Shown here: positions 1 through 9,997 of the stretch, piece by piece
Position numbering within the stretch: the stretch's first letter is position 1
How the letters are laid out: the number at the start of each line of letters is the position of its first letter
Source: Yponomeuta sedellus
Taxonomy: Eukaryota; Arthropoda; Insecta; Lepidoptera; Yponomeutidae
Length of the DNA: 64,000 nucleotides
Direction: 5' to 3'
Assembly: GCA_934045075.1 (NCBI GenBank)
Contig: OW203730.1
Coordinates: 8,052,785 to 8,116,784, forward strand
The notes under the pieces: generated by a model
What the model was told of the DNA's origin: nothing
What the model saw: the letters and a program-made list of their open reading frames with translations, nothing else
Databases searched by the model: none
Translations under genes and position numbers: made by a program

Positions 1-84
1 CATATGTCATGCTGTTACAAAGAGCTGGTTATAAGCAATAATTAAAACCTTGGCCTAGACAGGGACCCGAGGTATGCAGAGTTA

Positions 85-465
85 CACCCGTATTCAAAGA
101 CGTTCCTCGAAGTTTTCCTCCACTGCACTCTTGCTCAACGGAGGAAAACAGTAGTTTATAACGTATCAAATTTCCTCCAATCGAGATAGTTTCTCACTCG
201 AGTCGAGGAATCAACTGTCAGAGCTAAGATACCTCGGGACCTACCTTAAAGCCTCCTCGAGAAAGTAAAAGCTCAGCAATGACATCGCCAATGCCAACAC
301 AAAAAACCAAATTCTCACTCGAGTTAAACAACAGATTATATTGATTGTATTCACTCGAGTACACTCCAAATACTAACTCAAGGAAATGCCTCCACCTGTC
401 CTCGACTCCACCTCCGTCGAGTATTGAAGCGAGGAGACTTTAAGAAACGTCTTGAAATACGGGTG
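85..465. mobile_element. Harbinger-like MITE with TTA target duplication
   Basis: Terminal inverted repeats of about 35 bp: the left end reads CACCCGTATTCAAAGACGTT and the right end is its imperfect reverse complement, finishing AAATACGGGTG. The element is flanked by TTA on both sides (82-84 and 466-468). A 3-bp TWA duplication is typical of PIF/Harbinger elements. The interior carries several ACTCGAGT motifs and no coding potential. Superfamily is inferred from the target duplication only. Confidence 0.7.
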
Positions 466-547
466 TTAGAGAAAAACAACTTAGCTAAAAGCGAATGAGA
501 ATCCTACCACCATCTTAGCGCATTGAGATGGCTAAACAAATATTATT

Positions 548-945
548 ACGATATTGATCTCAAGCCTTGTATGTCCCCACTGCTGGAGCACGGGTCTCTT
601 CGTGCATCGCAGGAAGTTAAGGCATACTCCACCACGATGGCTAAGTCTGGGTTGGTGGAGGATTTTAAGGCAGTGGCGGGCCTTACTGTCTGAAGTTATC
701 AAGACGCCCACAAAGCCTCTGACATGACTTCACGACTGTCATTACATGACAGCCGGCACTTACGGCTTAACGTGCCGTGCGAAGCACCGAAGCGTACGGA
801 AAAATGCCACTTACGTTAGTTGCGGGACGGTCACCCATCCTACGCCTCACCGCGCCTGTTGTTGCTTAACTGAGGTGATTGATTCCAATCACTCGGATTC
901 GTTATTTTATTTAGTGGACTCAGACTTCACGAGAGTTTAAATCCA
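548..945 (-). mobile_element. 5S-SINE, near full length
   Basis: Read on the minus strand from about 945 downward, the head contains GTTAAGCAACAACAGGCGCG followed by GGATGGGTGACCG. This matches the conserved internal control region of 5S rRNA (GTTAAGCAAC...GGGCG...GGATGGGTGACCG). The body follows and the element ends in a segment reading GTGGGGACATACAAG near 570. It is about 400 bp. Related copies or pieces lie at 1689, 3846, 13255, 29158, 30486, 34362, 36452 and 49638. RNA polymerase III transcription from the 5S-type promoter is expected for SINE3-type elements; activity here is unknown. Confidence 0.75.
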
Positions 946-1688
946 CTAGGCTGGTTTTTATTATTCGTTGTTATACTGTAGGGACTAGACTATAGTCAAA
1001 TTATACCAAGTTTAACCTTATAATTACGATAACCGTACGTCATTACGATAAAGCAAAAACGAAAAAAAATATAAATATGTTTCTTGCATCCCTTACTTTT
1101 GAATTTTGAGTATTTTTTGTATTTATTACGCAGCTATAATAACACATAGGTACTCTGTGACGATTGTAACTAGCTACCTATTACGGATCATGAAATAAAT
1201 CTATTTATAGTATTGTGTATATAACGAAAATGTACGGGAGGGAATAACAAATACTTATCAAATATGCGGGCAATAATACAATACAATACAAACGACTGAA
1301 AATAGGTAAATTCGTGAAATATGAATAACTTTTCATATTTCTCGAAGGCGAAACATAAAAAAACATAAGAGCTCGGCATTAAATTAGCGGAAACAAGAAT
1401 TAAAGTTTGTAAACAGTAAATAAATTTTGTTTGCGGAGCAAGATTGCAATACCAAACGACGAGTTTCCAGCTCTCACTAATAAAAGACGAAAACATCTTA
1501 ATTAGGTTCATCGAGATTCCTGGTAAGTATGAATAAAACAAATCCTTTCAATAAATAAATGTTACTTAATTTCGCAACTGCCTGGGTAGTATGATGGTAC
1601 GATCATGCGTTTTGTGGCACAAAAATGTCAGAATTTGACTGGAAAGTAGCGTAATTTGACAAATTAACTCGCGCAAATCGCATCGTCC
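946..1688. other. No recognised feature
   Basis: AT-rich sequence. The longest frame here, about 117 codons on the minus strand, shows no recognisable motif and lies in low-complexity AT sequence, so I do not call it. Confidence 0.5.
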
Positions 1689-1950
1689 ATATTGTCCATC
1701 GTCCAGTACCTGACCGCGTCTGTTGTTGCTTAACCCAAGTGATTGATTCCAATCACTCGGTTTCAGTAGGCCACAAGCTTTTCTCTATTAAAGTGGCGGA
1801 TATTAATTTATTTTAAATATTTATTTTGTGTCCCTTTCAGGCGTTTACGAACAGTGTTCGTACCTGAGCTGCTACCAAAAATTAACTCAGACTCCCAAAG
1901 CTTATCAAACTGGAAGCTAAGCTTCGGACCTCAATTCACTAACATTCTCG
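1689..1950 (-). repeat. 5S-SINE head joined to an upstream repeat
   Basis: On the minus strand a piece of 5S-SINE head (about 1690-1775) is preceded by a segment at about 1840-1950. That segment recurs in inverse orientation at 13103-13253, also just upstream of a 5S-SINE head. Shared landmarks are the reverse complements of CCAAAGCTTATCAAACTGGA and CCCTTTCAGGCGTTTACGAA. The two copies therefore share the same composite layout. Confidence 0.6.
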
Positions 1951-2469
1951 CTGAAAGCGATTGTCAAAGCGCTAGAAACTTTTCCTCATATAGATTTATA
2001 ATTTCAGACCAACCCAGCTCTAACGAGGGCAAAAAATAGACGAGTTTGTCAAACACGCTCATTCAGGAACTTTCGCAAAATTTCAGAGAAATTGTGCGCC
2101 CTAAGGTTGAGTTTGGCTCGGCACGTCGCAGTTAGACGTCTGTTTACGGGTGTATACAGCAGCCCAAAAAGTTACTTCGTTAAATTAGTCTGGAGGATGT
2201 TGGCCTAGCGGGTCGCTTGTTGTGTTAACATTTTTCTGATGCAGTAACTTAGACCTTTCACATCTATATTAGATGATTTAGTTTATACGAAGTATTGAAT
2301 GTGTTATCAAGCTTGCCCAGCTTGTGCATCATTCATACAGCTTAGTTGTTTTAATGCTGGTTTCCTCACGATGTTTTTCGTCATGAGTTTGGGCAATCTC
2401 TTCGTCCAAGTGGAGTCATTGGAGAGGGATTGTATTAACTTTATAAAAGTCCTAATCAGCGGTGTCGGT

Positions 2470-2745
2470 GAAGCGGTGGTAGCGTAGTCGGTAGACTAAT
2501 GAACTTAGTCGAACATAAGTCGCATGTATGACTTGGTTTATTTTCAAAGTTACGTACATCTGCAATTTTGTAATAGCAATACCACACGCTAACTGTGAAG
2601 GAATACATCGTGAGGAACCCGCGGCTTGATGGACTTCTTATTTATTCACTTGTTCTGTGAACTAAGCCAACGAAGCTGTCTAGTATATATAGTATATATA
2701 TTCTGCACCTAGAATAGTATAGGTGTTGGGCAAGTGTACTCCATA
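2470..2745 (+). mobile_element. SINE-C copy (degenerate)
   Basis: A tRNA-like head (GGTGGTAGCGTAGTCGGTAG resembles a box A region) is followed by the SINE-C body AATACCACACGCTAAC and ACATCGTGAGGAA. A short piece of the same body occurs inverted at 2358-2395 (GGTTTCCTCACGATGTTTTT). A TATA-rich stretch interrupts the 3' part. The closest relative in the window is the minus-strand copy at 13768-14022. Confidence 0.55.
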
Positions 2746-2908
2746 AAAAAAAATGTCCCAGATGCTGCAGCATCCAAATGATCCCTTCACCCATCGAGTG
2801 TAAGTAAAGGTACCACTGGACGCTGTATATACTACATTATTTATTTATGTATATGGTTTAAGTAAGTTTATGTAAAAAAAAAATATTCCTAATTTCAATA
2901 TTTCTGGA

Positions 2909-3062
2909 TTGCACCGACTACCCGTCTCTAATTTCTTTCTTGTCTCCATTTATGGTTGTCTGGAAGAATTGCTTTAAGTAAAAAGGCCGCCATATGTTCT
3001 ATATTTAAAAAAAAAAATGTTACTGTAATTTCTAGGTACAATAAAGAATATTCTATCTATCT
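2909..3062 (+). mobile_element. Non-LTR retrotransposon 3' UTR fragment
   Basis: Shares ACTACCCGTCTC, GGTTGTCTGGAAGAA, AAGGCCGCC and the terminal AATAAAGAATATTCTATCTA with the 3' UTR of the reverse transcriptase element at 15332-16652. It is a 5'-truncated insertion containing only the UTR and the (TCTA)n tail. Confidence 0.75.
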
Positions 3063-3727
3063 ATAATTGCATAGATGAAAACACCAAAGCACGGATGTAT
3101 GATGTCAATTAAATCCAAAGTGTGAGAAATCCAGTTCATTCCAGAAACGAAACCCGATCCTGTTCCAAACAAAAACCGAACTTACCGTCGAGCCATTAAA
3201 AGACGGCTCCCGAATATAGACGTTGTGAAGTTTTAGCGAAGTTTTCATTGTGTCCCCTAGACAGGATTAATACGTGAAGTTTGGTGGAAGGGTTTATCTA
3301 AGCAGCGGCAAGCTTCTATTAATTACACAAGTTCCCACGCGACCGATAATTAATTAAGAACTTCGGTTTGTCCGTGGCTTGCAGTGGCGTGAAGTTTTCT
3401 TTTGAGACGGTTATAGTTGGTTGTCCTTTGGTGAGAGTCTCTAATTATTGTTGTTTGAAACATCTTCGCTAACTTTCGTAGAGATGCTGGGAAGGTCATG
3501 GAATTATTTACCTTAGAGCGCGCTTCTTAGGTCTGATTATTGTATAAACTGGTTCTTTCGTTTCTGTGTTGTCTTTGACACAAATACACATAAGTTTGAT
3601 TACCAAGTGAGGGGTCGTGGATCCAAATCTCTCTTGAGGTTTCTCTACTTCGTCTCGTTCTAAGGGCCTCAGTTTCGGTGTATTTCTATGTATGTGATTC
3701 TCTGGTCACACGGTATCACATGGTCAT
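3063..3727. other. No recognised feature
   Basis: I see no repeat shared with the rest of the window and no convincing coding frame. Confidence 0.45.
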
Positions 3728-3845
3728 GGTATCAAACTGCCGGCAGCTGCTGGAGGCGGTAAGCTGAAGAAAGGGCGCTATGGCGCTCATTAGGGACTGC
3801 TATGTCCAGCAGTAGACTAATATAGCCTGAAGAAGAACAAGAAGA
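3728..3845 (+). mobile_element. RTE-a 3' end fragment
   Basis: Contains the RTE-a end: ACTGCCGGCAG, GGGCGCTATGGCGCTCATTA, CTATGTCCAGCAG, then ATAGCCTGAAGAAGAA. The fuller copy at 35833-36096 shows that this is the C-terminal coding end plus short tail of an RTE-clade-like ORF2. Confidence 0.7.
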
Positions 3846-3925
3846 TGGTATCACATCGATATCAACCCTTGTACTTCCCCACTGATGGGGCACGGTCCCC
3901 ACTGCTGGAGCACGGGTCTCTGGTA
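3846..3925 (-). mobile_element. 5S-SINE tail fragment
   Basis: Reverse complement of the 5S-SINE 3' end (GATATCAACCCTTGTACTTC, CCCACTGATGGGGCACGG). Part of it is duplicated in place, since CCCCACTG..GGAGCACGG is repeated. Confidence 0.6.
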
Positions 3926-4061
3926 TCACATATAACATGGTATTCTCGCCCATGCGAATCAAAAGCTTAGACGCAAAATATTCGAAGGCTTAGACAATTG
4001 TCGCATAAAAATAAGATAAGATATCTCGACAAAGTCATTAAACATTTATTTTCTCTTTTAA

Positions 4062-4445
4062 AAACCTATTTAGAGGCTAAAAATTTCTTCCATGCCGGGA
4101 TTCGAACCTGCAACCTCTGGCTATCCGTGCCAGCGCTCTACCAATTGATCATGTGGGTACAGTGATATCGTTCCGATGTAAAACCTAACTGCAAAGTAGG
4201 TAGTCGGGGCTGTAAGTGATGCAATTTGCTTAAGCCAGATGTCGCTGCCTGTACGTAATACAGAGAATAGTGTAAAGAGGTTCGAAATTTCACTGATGCC
4301 GGTGAGTCGCCCATTGGCTCAATTGGTAGAGCGCTGGCACGGATAGCCAGAGGTTGCGGGTTCGAATCCCGGCATGGGTGATATTTTTAGCCTCTAAATA
4401 GGTTTTTAAATATGTCCTTAGCACGGCTTAGTGCATTAAAAATAA
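4062..4445. mobile_element. tPal copy 1, most complete
   Basis: Left arm on the minus strand (about 4062-4152) and right arm on the plus strand (4316-4440) are inverted copies. Each carries the tRNA-like domain: box A-like TGGCTCAATTGGTAGAGC, anticodon-arm-like CTGGCACGGATAGCCAG, and box B GGTTCGAATCC. Between the arms lie about 165 bp including ACAGAGAATAGTGTAAAG and GCAATTTGCTTAAGCC. The outer arm sequence is TTTTTAGCCTCTAAATAGG, and the right end reads AGTGCATTAAAAATAAAA. The cloverleaf folds in part, but position 33 of the anticodon loop is C rather than U, so this is not a functional tRNA gene. Confidence 0.75.
4316..4387 (+). other. tRNA-like domain (pseudo-tRNA) in tPal arm
   Basis: Folds with a D stem GCTC/GAGC, an anticodon stem CTGGC/GCCAG and a T arm around GGGTTCGAATCCC. 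The acceptor pairs GCCCAT with ATGGGT. The anticodon loop ACGGATA lacks the invariant U33. It most resembles a tRNA-Lys-type head; this is a weak impression. Boxes A and B are intact enough to recruit RNA polymerase III in principle. Confidence 0.6.
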
Positions 4446-4533
4446 AAAAATAAAAGTATATTTATTTTCTCATTAAAATTCAATGTAGGATGGAATTCAA
4501 AATACAGATTTTGGCTGTCGCTCGACTTTTTAT

Positions 4534-4586
4534 GTAGAATTCAAGTTATTTATGACTTTATGTCATTTATGACTTGAATTCTACAC
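4534..4586. repeat. Short palindrome
   Basis: TGTAGAATTCAAGT and its inverse ACTTGAATTCTACA flank a short centre containing two copies of TTTATGACTT-like sequence. Confidence 0.7.
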
Positions 4587-4617
4587 ATGATATGGCGAAT
4601 TATTTGCTAATGAAATG

Positions 4618-4760
4618 AAATGCGCCCCCTGAAGTACAATTCCACCGAACTGCGATCCCAACCCGCATGCCCAGCATGGGGATTATGAGCATTACCCCCT
4701 ATGATAGCACAACATGGCGCTCTTTGTGGACTAGTAAAGCCTGTCGACGACGACGACGAC
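4618..4760 (+). repeat. RTE-a associated repeat fragment
   Basis: Shares GTACAATTCCACC, AACTGCGATCCC, GGGGATTATG and GGCGCTC with 50440-50595, in the same order. It ends in (GAC)n-like sequence. Confidence 0.6.
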
Positions 4761-5307
4761 GAAATGAAAATGGGCACCCTAGTCCTCTTCGTATTTTGAG
4801 TTCGGAATATGTCTCTAGTGACTCGTTTAATATGCTTGCACCCTTTTGATCTCCAGAGTTTTGCATTGAACTCTTGATTCGTACAGAATACTTCTTTATT
4901 TAGCAGATTAATCCAGAGTGCCGGGGTGGTGGTAGTGCATCGATGGAACGATTGCGTTTTTATCTTGTTCTCCGTTAACACATTCTTATTTGGTTACTGT
5001 TAAAAAAAACTTCAAAGGTTTTGTTTGACCAAAAATTGTTTTCTTGATAACACAAATATTATAAGACAAATCTTCATAAATTATAAGAGTTACGAGTACC
5101 ATGTGACGTCACAGTTTACGCCCGATTTGTATAGCGCGTTTTTGCACCACGTTATTATAATAGTGTTTTGCAGTTTATTTTATTAAAAATACACTATGGT
5201 TGTAAAAAAAATCTTTATAACCTTTACTTATCTTTTGAGATAGCCTTCGATGGACAAGTGAGATATATTTTTATGTCAAACTCTCTGCCACTCGCTTACC
5301 GTCAAGA
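4761..5307. other. No recognised feature
   Basis: AT-rich sequence with no recognised element or coding frame. Confidence 0.4.
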
Positions 5308-5420
5308 AAAACACCGTGAAGAAACCTGAGCGCTTGAAATTGCTAATCCGCGTTGGGCACGCGTGGTAATTAAACTCTGCGAGAAGGCCTGTGTCCTGCA
5401 GTGTAACTTTTATAGGCTAG
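5308..5420 (+). mobile_element. SINE-C 3' fragment
   Basis: Contains the SINE-C end: GTGAAGAAACCTGAG, GGGCACGCGTGGTAATTAA, GAGAAGGCCTGTG and ATAGGCTA. Confidence 0.65.
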
Positions 5421-5981
5421 ATACATACAAATGCTATATTGGTTGGCACAATTGTCAAGCCCTGCCTCCTAATCCCAATTGGCTATTACATCAGTTTTCA
5501 CGCTAATTTCTAATAATTTTAACCACCCCAGAAAGCATTGGTTGTCATATCTATAAATAACAGGTCTTTGCCGTTCTGAATGATAGTCTAAGCTAAGAGA
5601 CCATACTAGGGGCGAATCAATGAAAATTTTTGGCCTGTCAAAAGCTTTTCAGGTCGGGTCTCGCGAAACACGTCACTCTTAATTTACCATGTCACGTGCT
5701 ATGTCAAGCCAGGCCTTTCCAATCGTCAGCACAACATAGGAAAACGTGAAATTCAACTTCTATTTGCTGGCGAAGCTTTTTATATCAAATGCAAAGAGCC
5801 AAAACCTATATAGCCGTCTCAAAACTAATTAATTGGTTCCCCAAAATGAAGGAATCCTTGTAGAAATTAATAAATGCTCATCGAAATAAATAAAACACCA
5901 ACAAAAAGTACGCTTAGTAATAAAAAAATTTAATTCGTTGAATCTTTCTAAATTTTTAACCTGATTAGTACATAGAGGTTT
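5421..5981. other. No recognised feature
   Basis: No element or coding frame recognised. Confidence 0.4.
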
Positions 5982-6096
5982 AAAGAACATATTTAGAGGC
6001 TAAAAATTCCACCCATGCCGGGATTCGAACCCGCGACCTCTAAATATGTTTTGAAAATTGTCCTTAGCACGGGTTAGTGCATTAAAAATAAAAATA
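5982..6096. mobile_element. tPal copy 2, collapsed
   Basis: Left arm ATTTAGAGGCTAAAAATTCC with box B on the minus strand (GGATTCGAACCCGCGACC) runs directly into the outer right arm CTCTAAATATGTTTTGAAAA and TTAGCACGGGTTAGTGCATT. The centre and one tRNA domain are deleted. Confidence 0.7.
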
Positions 6097-6366
6097 GCTT
6101 AACCCTTAATTCACTACCTGGGTCCAGTGGACCCATACACAATCTTAAAACACTCGCTATTTCATACTATTCGCGCTCAAGTTCATGCGCGGTCCTGTAC
6201 CTTCCTGTAGTGCCGCGCCGAACGCGACAGCGATAGGACGTGCGTACGCGCCGCTCGCAAGGTGAGTATATATGCTTATATGGGTCCCATGGACCCATAC
6301 TAGTGAATTGTGTTAGTGTTATCTGCTTTATTACAATCTTTCTTTTTCGTGTTTTAGGATACAACC

Positions 6367-6426
6367 ATGGATCAAAATAGACCTGGACCGAGCTCAGTGA
6401 ACGTAAATGATGATAAAGCATCTGAG
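6367..6426 (+). pseudogene. piggyBac-type transposase N-terminus (broken)
   Basis: An ATG in good context (ACAACCATGG) opens a frame beginning MDQNRPGPSSVNVNDDKASE, about 20 codons long, which then enters a SINE-B insertion. Its position inside a TTAA-bounded element supports transposase origin; the fragment itself is too short for a family match. A short frame ending CKHCSVRD near 6660-6690 could be the C-terminal cysteine-rich end; this is a guess. Confidence 0.5.
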
Positions 6427-6590
6427 TTAATAAATAAATATTCACGGACATATTACACAGATCTCGTTAGCCCTATACTAAGTACAACTAAATGACTTGT
6501 GTTATAGGTGCTAAGTCGACGATAGATTTAATACAATAAATACATAGATAACATCCAAGACCCGGGGCAAACTAGAAAAGTTCGTTTCCT
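6427..6590 (-). mobile_element. SINE-B 3' part inserted in the piggyBac element
   Basis: Reverse complement of the SINE-B tail: ACAGATCTCGTTAGCCCTAT, AATGACTTGTGTTATAGGTG and TCGACGATAGATTTAATACA. The tRNA-like head is absent, so the copy is 5' truncated. It interrupts the transposase-like frame. Confidence 0.8.
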
Positions 6591-7145
6591 TTGATTGGCA
6601 TTGGCATGATTGGTATAAATAATTGGCTATATGCTTGGTATGTGCTATAAAATATAAAAATATGCAAGCATTGTTCTGTAAGGGACTAAGTTCAACCATT
6701 GCACGTTTTGAATTTTTGTATAGAATATATATAGGTTTTTTGTTTTTTTTTTGTTGTATAAGTAATAGATTTAATAAAAATCACCTCAAAGAAGTTCCTA
6801 ATTCTTTATAATATTAAATGTGATTTTTAAAGCCGTGCCATCCCAAAAGAGGCTCAGTATTATAAGATACAAATGTAACTCATTTACTAGGGGAAATAGC
6901 TATTTTTTAAGTTTGTTTTGGCAGTTACTAAATGATTAAGAGAGTAATCCTTTAAAATAAAAGAATATTTGATTAAAAATGTCACGTATTTAATTTTTTT
7001 TTACCTGTCAAAAATGTGGGTCCATGGGACCCATACTAGTGAATTGTGTTATACTTTAGTAGGTAGTGAATTGAGGATTAAAGAATTTTATTTACATAAA
7101 TTAATTTAATTATTAACTAAAGAGCGGAGCTCACTGCTAACATTG

Positions 7146-7226
7146 ACGACAGTCGGCGATGTGTAAAAATGAGACCGGGTCCGACTGATCCAACAACCAT
7201 TAAAGGAAGTGACTCCGTAATTAAAT
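7146..7226 (+). repeat. Dispersed repeat shared with 36213
   Basis: TTGACGACAGTCGGCGA, CCGACTGATCCAACAA and CATTAAAGGAAGTGA occur in the same order and spacing at 36213-36300. Confidence 0.65.
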
Positions 7227-7653
7227 CAAGAATATGTAGAATTAGTTGAAGTTCTTACGAAAGTTTTAGTTCTAAAACAGCGGATTCACTTATTTGATAT
7301 TTTGTAGGAAGAGTCTGACCAGATTTTTCTCTCTCTGATTCACAGAGCTTCTCATCGTGAGTAAAGACAAAGTGAACAATGTATAGTTCTTAGCACAATA
7401 ATAGGTCACTAAATTGATTTACTTAAAAATTAAAGTGGGCAAGAATAATCTGTTATTTGTTTTCGTGACCGCAATTTGATGAGCTTCCATTTAATTTCGT
7501 TTATGTTCCGATGGGCATGGGTTTTTCCGTGTAGGTAATTTTGAAGCTTTCTGACACGCATACAGGCAGCGATTAATAAATGTTAAAGAAGCAAATAAAG
7601 TTATGTCTGCCTATCCTTCCGGTATACAGGCGTGAGTTTATTTTTATTAAACA
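7227..7653. other. No gene; RTE-b end fragment near 7607-7636
   Basis: Only CTGCCTATCCTTCCGGTATA followed by CAGGCGTGAG, a short piece of the RTE-b 3' end, is recognisable. The remainder shows nothing. Confidence 0.4.
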
Positions 7654-7843
7654 CTAGCTGTACCCCGCGGTGTTGCCCGCGATTTACTAGATATTTTCCC
7701 ACAGTAAAATGTAACCTATGTGTTAATTCAGGGTGTCAGCTAACTCTATAGCAAATTTTATTAACATCGCTCCAGCCGCTTAGACGTGAGGAAGTAACAA
7801 ACATACGCACTCTCAAACTTTCACCTTTTGTAATATAAGTGTG
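7654..7843 (-). mobile_element. HINE-2, Helitron-like
   Basis: On the minus strand the 3' end reads GCGGGGTACAGCTAG, that is a GC-rich stem followed by CTAG, as Helitrons require. The body contains the reverse complement of GTCAGCTAACTC and TCGCTCCAGCCG. Relatives lie at 12213-12429 and 27292-27500. There is no coding content. Confidence 0.65.
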
Positions 7844-7986
7844 ATTTGTTTTTTTAAATACTAAAAGTGATCTCTTCCGTACAACGGACAGGTTGTCTGG
7901 AGGCCTATCGATACCGCTCTTTAACCGATTTATTATTTAAAACGTCGTCTTGATGAGACGTCTCAACCGATACAGTCTGGCTTCAC

Positions 7987-8153
7987 AATCACTTGTCCTG
8001 ATTCCAACCTAAAATACTCTGTGTTATCTTAACAGGCAAAGACATCACAAACATGAAAACGAGGCCATGTATAAATGTATATGTTCAGTGGGAATCCAAC
8101 CCATGACCTCCAGCATGGTAATCAGACGCGATACCACTAAACCAGCGAGGCAG
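7987..8153 (-). mobile_element. SINE-D copy
   Basis: Reverse complement of a tRNA-like SINE. ACTTGTCCTG, GGCAAAGACATCACAAACAT and the head region ATCCAACCCATGACCTCCAG (degenerate box B), then GATACCACTAAACCAGCGAG (box A side). Relatives lie at 10414, 13605, 21140 and 48046. Confidence 0.65.
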
Positions 8154-8591
8154 TAAAATATGCTCTGTTTTCAATCAATCTTCTATTCTCGTTCTGTTTT
8201 GGCGTTGTTAGCGATGCAATCTTCAGCTTTTTTTTATCTGTTTTATTTCTATTCATGTTCAAATACACAGTAGTCAGCCAGTAACAGGCGTCATCGGTGG
8301 AAAGTAATCTGTTGTGTCGCATTGACGTGACAGAGCCGCGACGTTTACGCTCGACGTTTTATTGACGTTTTATTGTCAAAGCGTTTCTGACGTGAGTGGG
8401 CCGGTCTCGGTCACGCCAACTCGTGATTTGTGCTAATGAAGTGGAGCCGTTGTTACTGTGGAATCACAGGCTTTACTTAGTATCCTAGATCTATTTCTAA
8501 CCAATATAATTCCAGAAGTCAGTCACGAGCAGTCAAACTTGTCGATTTGAACAAAGAAATAAAACTTGAATTACAAAATAATGTAATCATG

Positions 8592-8594
<3 letters not shown>
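8154..8594. other. No recognised feature
   Basis: No element or coding frame recognised. Confidence 0.4.
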
Positions 8595-8647
<53 letters not shown>

Positions 8648-8699
8648 GGATGGATGGATGGATGGATGGATGGATGGATGGATGGATGGATGGATGGAT
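8595..8699. repeat. Compound microsatellite (GATA)n(GGAT)n
   Basis: (TAGA)n from 8595 to about 8646 changes sharply to (TGGA)n up to 8699. The switch of motif within one tract points to a substitution that was then amplified by slippage. The reading frame rich in HPSI and YLSI repeats on the minus strand follows from the 4-bp period. Confidence 0.95.
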
Positions 8700-9299
8700 T
8701 TTTTTAAGTAAAATTTAAGGCAATTTTTAAACATCCAAAGAGAAGCTATGTTCTAAAGAACATATCTCTCGACGCTTGAAAAAAAAATAACGTGCACTTG
8801 GTGACTCATTTCGAATACAAGCTTCGTGTCAATAAAGCTGTCTGATCTCTCAGATCGCAAACTTAAGTGCGCTGTAAAGTTGCTTTTGTACAGCATCATG
8901 AAATATGCACTCACGCGCGATCCGAGTTGTAAGAGCACTTTATTAATACTGCACTAAAACTAACCAATGTATATTGGTACCCTGACCAGTAAGGGCTGAA
9001 ATGCACTAGCGAATACCTAATACGCGGTCAGCTGTCGCAGTTATAGAATGTATGGCTGGAAATATAGTTAAGCTCGCTCACTTATGCGGTAAGATGTTTT
9101 AGTTAATTCACTCACTGGGTTGTGGGTTAGGCCTTGTCCAGAAAGGGCAAATACGCAGAGTCGAAAGTTTTATGCGCATATTTTAAATTCGCGATGCGAT
9201 GTATCCACATTGAATTATATACCTCGGCGAATACGCGCTAGGCTAGAGGATTCGCGGTAAATTTACCTCTGTTACTCTAGGACGACTATATTATTGACC
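8700..9299. other. No recognised feature
   Basis: No element or coding frame recognised. Confidence 0.4.
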
Positions 9300-9540
9300 G
9301 AATCTCGAGTCTAAAATGGCGATAGGCAGAACACCTAGCGAGGCGGGAAGGTGACAGGTGGGCCAGGGCAGTAATGGAGTGGCGGAAGCGTAGACCAAAT
9401 GCCCATTGGTCGGACAATGCGCTCAGGTCAGCACGGAGCTCTTGGATGCGAATGGTGAGAGAGAGAAGAATGGTGCAATGGAGAAAAGGCCTATAGCCAA
9501 CAGCGGGCAGAGGTAGGCTAATGATGATGGCTATATCTTA
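9300..9540 (+). mobile_element. RTE-like ORF2 C-terminal fragment and 3' end
   Basis: Read through with stops and frameshifts, the sequence resembles the tail of an RTE-clade ORF2, and it ends with AGCCAACAGCGGGCAGAGGTAGGCTAATGATGATGG in two parts (AGCCAACAGCGGGCAG and GGCTAATGATGATGG), the usual RTE-type end with a trinucleotide tail. It is distinct from RTE-a and RTE-b. Confidence 0.5.
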
Positions 9541-9544
9541 CCGG

Positions 9545-9871
9545 TCGCAAGTGCGTTTTCTACCTAAATGTTACCCGTCCCGTAATAATAATGCAATATC
9601 GACACTAGCCTCTAATCATGCAATCGACTGATGCGTGTTACCGAGCCGCGAGCCGAGACTGCGGTTAAGTTCATCAACCTGTACTTGTTTGGACATAGGT
9701 CTCCCTTGCGGGAGGCAGACGAGCACACCATTAAGACTAAGTCTAACTGCCCGCAAGTGCGTTCACTCCCTAAATACAGCCCGTCCCTGGGTCAGGCAGT
9801 GCGAATGACGCGTGCAATGTCGACATTAGCCTCTAGTCCCGGACTCGACTGACGCGTGTCGGCGAGCCGCG
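9545..9871 (+). repeat. Direct duplication, two units 205 bp apart
   Basis: 9545-9652 and 9748-9871 share CGCAAGTGCGTT, CCCGTCCC, TCGACA, TAGCCTCTA, TCGACTGA and CGTGT..CGAGCCGCG in the same order. The second unit has short insertions. Confidence 0.6.
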
Positions 9872-9997
9872 TTAATTCCAATTCAACATCCGCAAATGCC
9901 TGTTTCTAGCGTCGAGATAACAGCGGCCAATAGTACTGGCATTGAAATATGAGGAGCGCACTATTGTCGAAAGTTCAACGTTTGTTTCGGGAGGTTG

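Larger units (their letters stand above)
6103..7077 (+). mobile_element. piggyBac-like element, decayed, TTAA bounded
   Basis: Bounded by TTAA on both sides (6099-6102 and 7078-7081), the hallmark piggyBac target. Terminal inverted repeats: the left begins CCCTTAATTCACTACCT and the right ends AGGTAGTGAATTGAGG. Subterminal repeats of the palindromic type GGGTCCCATGGACCCATACT occur at 6283 and, inverted within itself, at about 7018; a relative sits at 6118. The interior holds the start of a transposase-like frame at 6367 and a SINE insertion, followed by non-coding remnants. No DDD catalytic core remains. Confidence 0.8.

Noticed and set aside
4316..4387. Functional tRNA gene
   Set aside because: The anticodon loop lacks U33, the acceptor and T stems have mismatches, and the same sequence recurs in many damaged copies within a transposable element.
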